From assembly GCA_019424645.1 (NCBI GenBank), contig JAHYZB010000048.1:829-10379 (forward strand): DNA of 9,551 bases, read 5' to 3'. The notes beneath the pieces are model-generated. The model was not told the origin of the DNA, searched no databases, and saw only the letters and a program-made list of their open reading frames with translations. Positions 6,332-9,551 of the stretch are shown piece by piece (position 1 is the first letter of the stretch; the number at the start of each line of letters is the position of its first letter). The stretch comes from Oxalobacter formigenes. Lineage in GTDB: Bacteria; Pseudomonadota; Gammaproteobacteria; Burkholderiales; Burkholderiaceae_D. A program made the translations under genes and the position numbers.

Positions 6332-6344
6332 TGACATTATGTCA
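6332..6344. promoter_or_regulatory. Candidate methylase-binding operator
   Basis: TGACAT, T, ATGTCA is a perfect 13-bp palindrome of the form GACA-N3-TGTC, about 34 bases upstream of the methylase ATG. The known operator of the related HTH-bearing methylase M.SsoII has the same GACA-N3-TGTC core. The palindrome contains the predicted -10 box, so binding would shut off the operon. The palindrome is seen directly; binding by this methylase is inferred. Confidence 0.65.
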
Positions 6345-6364
6345 TGCATTTTTCCCAAATTAAA
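6336..6364 (-). promoter_or_regulatory. Probable promoter of the methylase-Vsr-endonuclease operon
   Basis: On the minus strand, CATAAT (6341-6336) preceded by TGA gives an extended -10 motif (TGnCATAAT). A weak -35 box TTTAAT (6364-6359) lies 17 bases further up. The message would begin near 6329 with a leader of about 30 bases. The poor -35 box fits a weak, controlled promoter. Confidence 0.5.
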
Positions 6365-6469
6365 TAGCAATCTGCTACCAGTTTGATCTGTCTGCAGGCA
6401 GGAAAAATACCGGAAGAATTATGAGATCAAAAACAGGATCTGTCTGAACAAGTATTTACAATAAACTTG

Positions 6470-6552
6470 GTCATGCACGCACGAATAGTCATCCAATGAG
6501 CGACAATGCCCTGAATGCAGCCTTGCGTTGGATTGGTCTTGGTAAAGACAAA
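6470..6552 (+). pseudogene. Short fragment of a second tyrosine integrase
   Basis: The plus strand encodes HARTNSHP followed by MSDNALNAALRWIGLGKDK (from 6496). This is the segment that lies just before the HGFR catalytic box in P4-type integrases (typical form PMSDNALNAALRRMG). Neither the upstream nor the downstream part of the gene is present, and the reading passes straight into the IS3-family remnant at about 6546-6555. Only some 25 residues remain, so the assignment rests on one conserved motif. It is too short to be functional. Confidence 0.6.
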
Positions 6553-7013
6553 CGTTTTCATTCGCATTCAAGGAACAGGCTGCAAGTCTTGTGCTAGACA
6601 AGAACTATAGCCACATTGAAGCAAGCTGTTCGGCCGATGCTGACCTCGTGGTACAGGCATTTGAAATGGCCATTGAACAGCGTGATCGTCCACAAGGTAT
6701 GATGTTCCACTCCGATCAGGGCGGTCAATGTGGTAGCCGAAAATTCCGGCAACGGTTCTTGCGATACCAAATCAGGCAGAGTATGATTCGCCGCGGAAAT
6801 TGTCCGGATAATGCACCGAGGGAGAGATTGTTCAGAAGCCTGAAATCAGAATGGAAACCGAATACTGGTTACATGACAGGACAGCAGGCACATCGGGATT
6901 TCCGTCATTATCTGATGCACAGGTACAACTGTATACGACCACATCAGTTCAATAATGGATTGGCTCCTGCTGTAGTCGAAGAAAAACTTGATTCTGTGTC
7001 CGGAAATACTTGA
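6546..7013 (+). mobile_element. Internally deleted IS3-family transposase remnant
   Basis: The frame opens at 6546 after a TAA and begins with the start of an IS3-type OrfA (RQTFSFAFKEQAASLVLDKNY). At about 6622-6640 it jumps without a frame change into the C-terminal half of OrfB (ADLVVQAFEMAIEQR). The rest of OrfA, the frameshift window and the first catalytic Asp are missing. The second Asp (FHSDQGGQ, codon 6714-6716) and the Glu (NAPRERLF, codon 6822-6824) are 35 residues apart, the DD35E spacing of this family. The usual CWDN.PMER reads CPDNAPRER, showing decay by substitution as well. The stop is TGA at 7011-7013. I cannot define terminal inverted repeats. It is inactive. Confidence 0.85.
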
Positions 7014-7030
7014 CCACTACAGTTCGGCGT

Positions 7031-7349
7031 AGACAACGAGCTACAGGCTTCTATGCAGGAGAATATGGCATGAGCTCTCTGCCGCTGATTCAAAAAGGTA
7101 TCGTTGACTTGGATAAGATGTTCTTTGATGCTTATGGCGACCCGGTCATCTTACGTTAGTTTGAGTATTTTAGCTGATTTAGTGAAAACTGGTCACTGTA
7201 CCTCTATTGTACCGAAATTTTGTTACAGTACATCAGATCGATGACTAGCACTGAACAACCGCTATGACAAAAATCGGTCGTGCGGTGTATGGCCGTTTCC
7301 GGTATGGCATCGCTGACGTCGAGATAGTGCAAAGTTTGGGATCAGCTTA
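7031..7349 (+). other. Unassigned stretch with two short orphan reading frames
   Basis: No recognisable gene lies between the transposase remnant and the large minus-strand gene. One frame (ATG 7070, stop 7157-7159) encodes 29 residues, MSSLPLIQKGIVDLDKMFF and a short tail, and stays open upstream through GFYAGEYG. A second (ATG 7264, stop 7360-7362) encodes MTKIGRAVYGRFRYGIADV and a short tail, and runs into the convergent gene. Both have natural-looking composition and could be gene fragments, possibly of prophage origin, but I recognise neither and see no ribosome-binding site that decides it. ACTGTA (7195-7200) and TACAGT (7224-7229) form an inverted repeat of unknown role. Confidence 0.3.
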
Positions 7350-9551
7350 TCAATGTCTATAAAGATTTACTTTTATTTCGTCAGTAAATCTATGATCGTC
7401 ACTCCATGACGAGATAATATTTCTTGAATCAAGCCATTGAACTAAATCCCGATTCTCAGGGGTGTTCTTCAGTCTCGGTGATGCATACCCCGTTTTAATT
7501 TTGGAAAATGGTTGCGGTAAATTAGCCAAGACATGACGCACTTCGTCATCTGACATAAATAAATGGTATTTATTAAAGAGTGAAATCTGTGTCTCTGTTT
7601 GCCTAGAATTTATTATTAAAGACTGAGCGCTGCTCACGCCAATTCCAGATATGTTGGCGTCTGCACTTTTAATGATCGGGCCGATAAGTGCTGAGCGTTC
7701 AGGTAGGTCTGTGAGCGCCTCCAGGTCCATTAATGAAACTACCCCGAGCTTGGCTGCATTCTCGATATCAGATCGTAAAAGTTCGTCTCGGAAATCGTCG
7801 TCGAGCTCGAAGCTGTTGGGGTCAGTCAAGTATTTGTCGATGTTGGACGCGATTAACAGTACCTGCAAATCCTTATTTGCCGCGAGTGCATCGAAGATTT
7901 CCTTAGTGAATGTAATCTTTCCTTCGGATATGAGAATTCGAAGCTTGTGTGGCTCGAGCTCTTGGGGCAGATTTGTAAACTCGTTTGGCAGAGCATGGGC
8001 ATAATCTTTGTAAGCGGCATCAGATATCGAACCCGCATTGAGAAGGAACAGACGCAGCTTCAGCGATTCCGAGTCGCTTGGTATGGGATGTTGCAGGATG
8101 GCTTCACGGACAACATCCAGATCAAGATACCCGGTTAGGCTATTTTCCTCAAACCCCTTAGATTCTATGAAAGCGAGGCAATTCATCCAGGTTGCCTCAA
8201 TTGCATTTAGCTGGAAAAGTGTTGCGTGCAATTTCTCAGACACACCCTCTAGAGTCGGTAATCGGGCTGTCTGCCTCTCAAGAAACTTCCGAAGATCATC
8301 TTGATCAAGTGTATCGTGGCTAAGAATTGCTAGGATAGCGGGAATATCTTCCTCTGAGTTTTCTTGCTGCCCCAAAAGAATATCGCGCAAGTAAAGACTG
8401 AAATCACGCTCCACCCTCTTCATCAAGATTGCGTTATTCGTTGCACGGAGTGTGGTGAAATTTCTCGCGCGCATTGACTTGAGATCGCTCTGTCCCAAAA
8501 TCTCTTGGTAAACATGTTCCAGGTTCGTTATCGTGAGCCCGTACAGTCCCTCCTCAAACATGAAGCGTACAATTTCGGAGTGCTCTTTAATTGCAGCCAG
8601 ATCTTTGACTTCAAAGTCGAGGCATTTAAGGCGTTCCGGTGTTAGTTCGGGTGAGTGTAGCAGAATTTCCGGGAGGTTCGCAGCAACAAACTCTGATAGT
8701 TCGTGAAAGTCTGTGGCGAGCGTTTTGAGCAAGCTTACCGGTAGATGCGCGATTAGCTGGGTAACGTGAGAGATATTGTTGGAGCTGGCAATGGCAGCTG
8801 GCACAAAGTTTTTCCATGCGTTGACTAATCCCAGAAGAAGCACTGAAACGTCAAGGCCGCTTGTGTAATAAGCACTGAAAAAGTCTTCGCAGCTCTCGAA
8901 TTCAGATGAGAGAAGCTCGAAAAGTTTTTGAACGTGATCAAGGTAGAGACTCCCATCAGCCAGCAGGTTATCGACGAGCTTAACGTTCAAGACATAGCCC
9001 TGTCGGAAGTCCTCATCTCGCATCGCTGCGATGACTTCTTTGGGATTGTCGAGTGGAAAATTCGGCTCAGGCGTGACGAATGCTCGTATTTGGATCAGAA
9101 ACCTGTTGTCATTTGGCGATAAACGGCCTGAGTGAAAGAGTGAAGTGTATTGGTAGTAGGTGTCGTCGAGATGACCTTCTAAGATCAAAAAGCGGGCGAG
9201 TTCTCCATTCTCTTCGAAACCTTTGAAAAGCTCATCCATGTGGTCGGCATCTAAACGCAACAGCTCATTGAGCTTAGTCATGCGAAGTGTTCGGATGCTT
9301 AATCTGAGATGGTGTATTCGGCGTAGCAACTTGTTCTTACTGTCAGCCCCTTTACTTTCGATCTCCTCCTTGCGTTGCAGGTAGGATTTTTGAGAGTCCA
9401 CTTCGGCTTGCAAGTTGGAAACATCTACCCAAGTTTGGTTATTATTGAGTTGGCAACGGAGACGCGTTGCCACAATCAGTTGTTCGAACGAATCGTGACT
9501 GGCTAGTTGGGAAAGCGAAACCCATGTTCCATAATTATCAGGCATGACGCA
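7350..9551 (-). CDS. C-terminal part of a YobI-like P-loop NTPase protein (partial)
   Basis: The frame is open to the right edge; an ATG at 9545 exists, but no stop precedes it, so the gene probably starts beyond the window. The visible 731 residues begin with a charged, probably coiled-coil region (about 43-97). Then comes a segment (about 117-157: LEGHLDDTYYQYTSLFHSG, then LSPNDNRFL) that resembles the post-NTPase region of the YobI-like family, where a similar pattern of Gly-(Y/H)-(I/L)-D-(E/D) and ...YISYFYxG..T.ND..F is usual. The remainder is a long helical, leucine-rich array typical of helical-repeat sensor domains. The end (TPENRDLVQWLDSRNIISSW) also resembles that family's C-terminus. 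No Walker motif is in view, so ATP binding is inferred only from family. Such proteins are large, around 1,200 residues, and their function is poorly known. A defence or stress role is a guess from the island setting. Confidence 0.6.
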   Translation of the reverse strand, partial: CVMPDNYGTWVSLSQLASHDSFEQLIVATRLRCQLNNNQTWVDVSNLQAEVDSQKSYLQRKEEIESKGADSKNKLLRRIHHLRLSIRTLRMTKLNELLRLDADHMDELFKGFEENGELARFLILEGHLDDTYYQYTSLFHSGRLSPNDNRFLIQIRAFVTPEPNFPLDNPKEVIAAMRDEDFRQGYVLNVKLVDNLLADGSLYLDHVQKLFELLSSEFESCEDFFSAYYTSGLDVSVLLLGLVNAWKNFVPAAIASSNNISHVTQLIAHLPVSLLKTLATDFHELSEFVAANLPEILLHSPELTPERLKCLDFEVKDLAAIKEHSEIVRFMFEEGLYGLTITNLEHVYQEILGQSDLKSMRARNFTTLRATNNAILMKRVERDFSLYLRDILLGQQENSEEDIPAILAILSHDTLDQDDLRKFLERQTARLPTLEGVSEKLHATLFQLNAIEATWMNCLAFIESKGFEENSLTGYLDLDVVREAILQHPIPSDSESLKLRLFLLNAGSISDAAYKDYAHALPNEFTNLPQELEPHKLRILISEGKITFTKEIFDALAANKDLQVLLIASNIDKYLTDPNSFELDDDFRDELLRSDIENAAKLGVVSLMDLEALTDLPERSALIGPIIKSADANISGIGVSSAQSLIINSRQTETQISLFNKYHLFMSDDEVRHVLANLPQPFSKIKTGYASPRLKNTPENRDLVQWLDSRNIISSWSDDHRFTDEIKVNLYRH

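Noticed and set aside
6299..6370. Longer methylase start at TTG 6370 (24 extra residues)
   Set aside because: The extra codons cover the predicted promoter and operator, have no good ribosome-binding site, and add nothing that resembles the family.
6462..6488. Partial similarity to the left flank (ATAAACTTG and CACGAATAG occur near 57-66 and 112-120)
   Set aside because: The two short matches are spaced differently in the two places, so chance is more likely than a duplicated attachment site.
1..9551. CRISPR array, rRNA, complete tRNA or riboswitch
   Set aside because: I saw no regularly spaced repeats and no recognisable RNA gene on either strand.

Overview
The window looks like accessory (island) DNA from a Gram-negative proteobacterium. 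The Dcm-type methylase, Vsr endonuclease, P4-type integrase remnants and IS3-family remnant all point that way. A betaproteobacterium is possible but unproven. I saw no complete Neisseria-type uptake sequence, which argues mildly against Neisseria itself. Base composition is uneven: 1640-3230 is clearly AT-rich, while the restriction-modification cassette is closer to balanced.

Layout. Positions 1-245 hold no gene I can support, only short hairpins. Positions 246-1495 (minus) hold a P4-type tyrosine integrase, now a pseudogene with one in-frame stop and frameshifts at both ends of its central block. Upstream of it lie a 12-bp inverted repeat, a terminator and a tandem 12-mer. Positions 2039-2903 (plus) hold a two-gene operon, an XRE-family regulator followed by an ImmA/IrrE-type zinc peptidase, behind a strong extended -10 promoter whose -35 box lies in a perfect inverted repeat. 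Positions 3111-3221 hold a 36-codon gene with palindromes upstream and its own terminator.

Positions 6298 to 3254 (minus) hold a tightly overlapping operon: C5-cytosine methylase with an N-terminal helix-turn-helix, then Vsr mismatch endonuclease, then an MvaI/BcnI-family restriction endonuclease. The expected target is CCWGG, CCSGG or CCNGG. The methylase promoter contains a GACA-N3-TGTC palindrome over its -10 box, so the methylase probably represses its own operon.

Positions 6470-7013 hold two fused remnants: a scrap of a second integrase joined to an internally deleted IS3-family transposase. Positions 7014-7349 carry only short fragments I cannot identify. From 7350 to the right edge (minus) runs the C-terminal part of a large protein resembling YobI-like P-loop NTPases; its NTPase part would lie beyond the window.

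How it fits together. The two broken integrases and the transposon scrap suggest an island that has lost mobility but kept its cargo: an intact restriction-modification-repair cassette, a regulator/peptidase switch and a possible large NTPase. Vsr protects the methylated sites from C-to-T mutation, the methylase protects the host from the endonuclease, and the methylase helix-turn-helix probably sets expression of all three.
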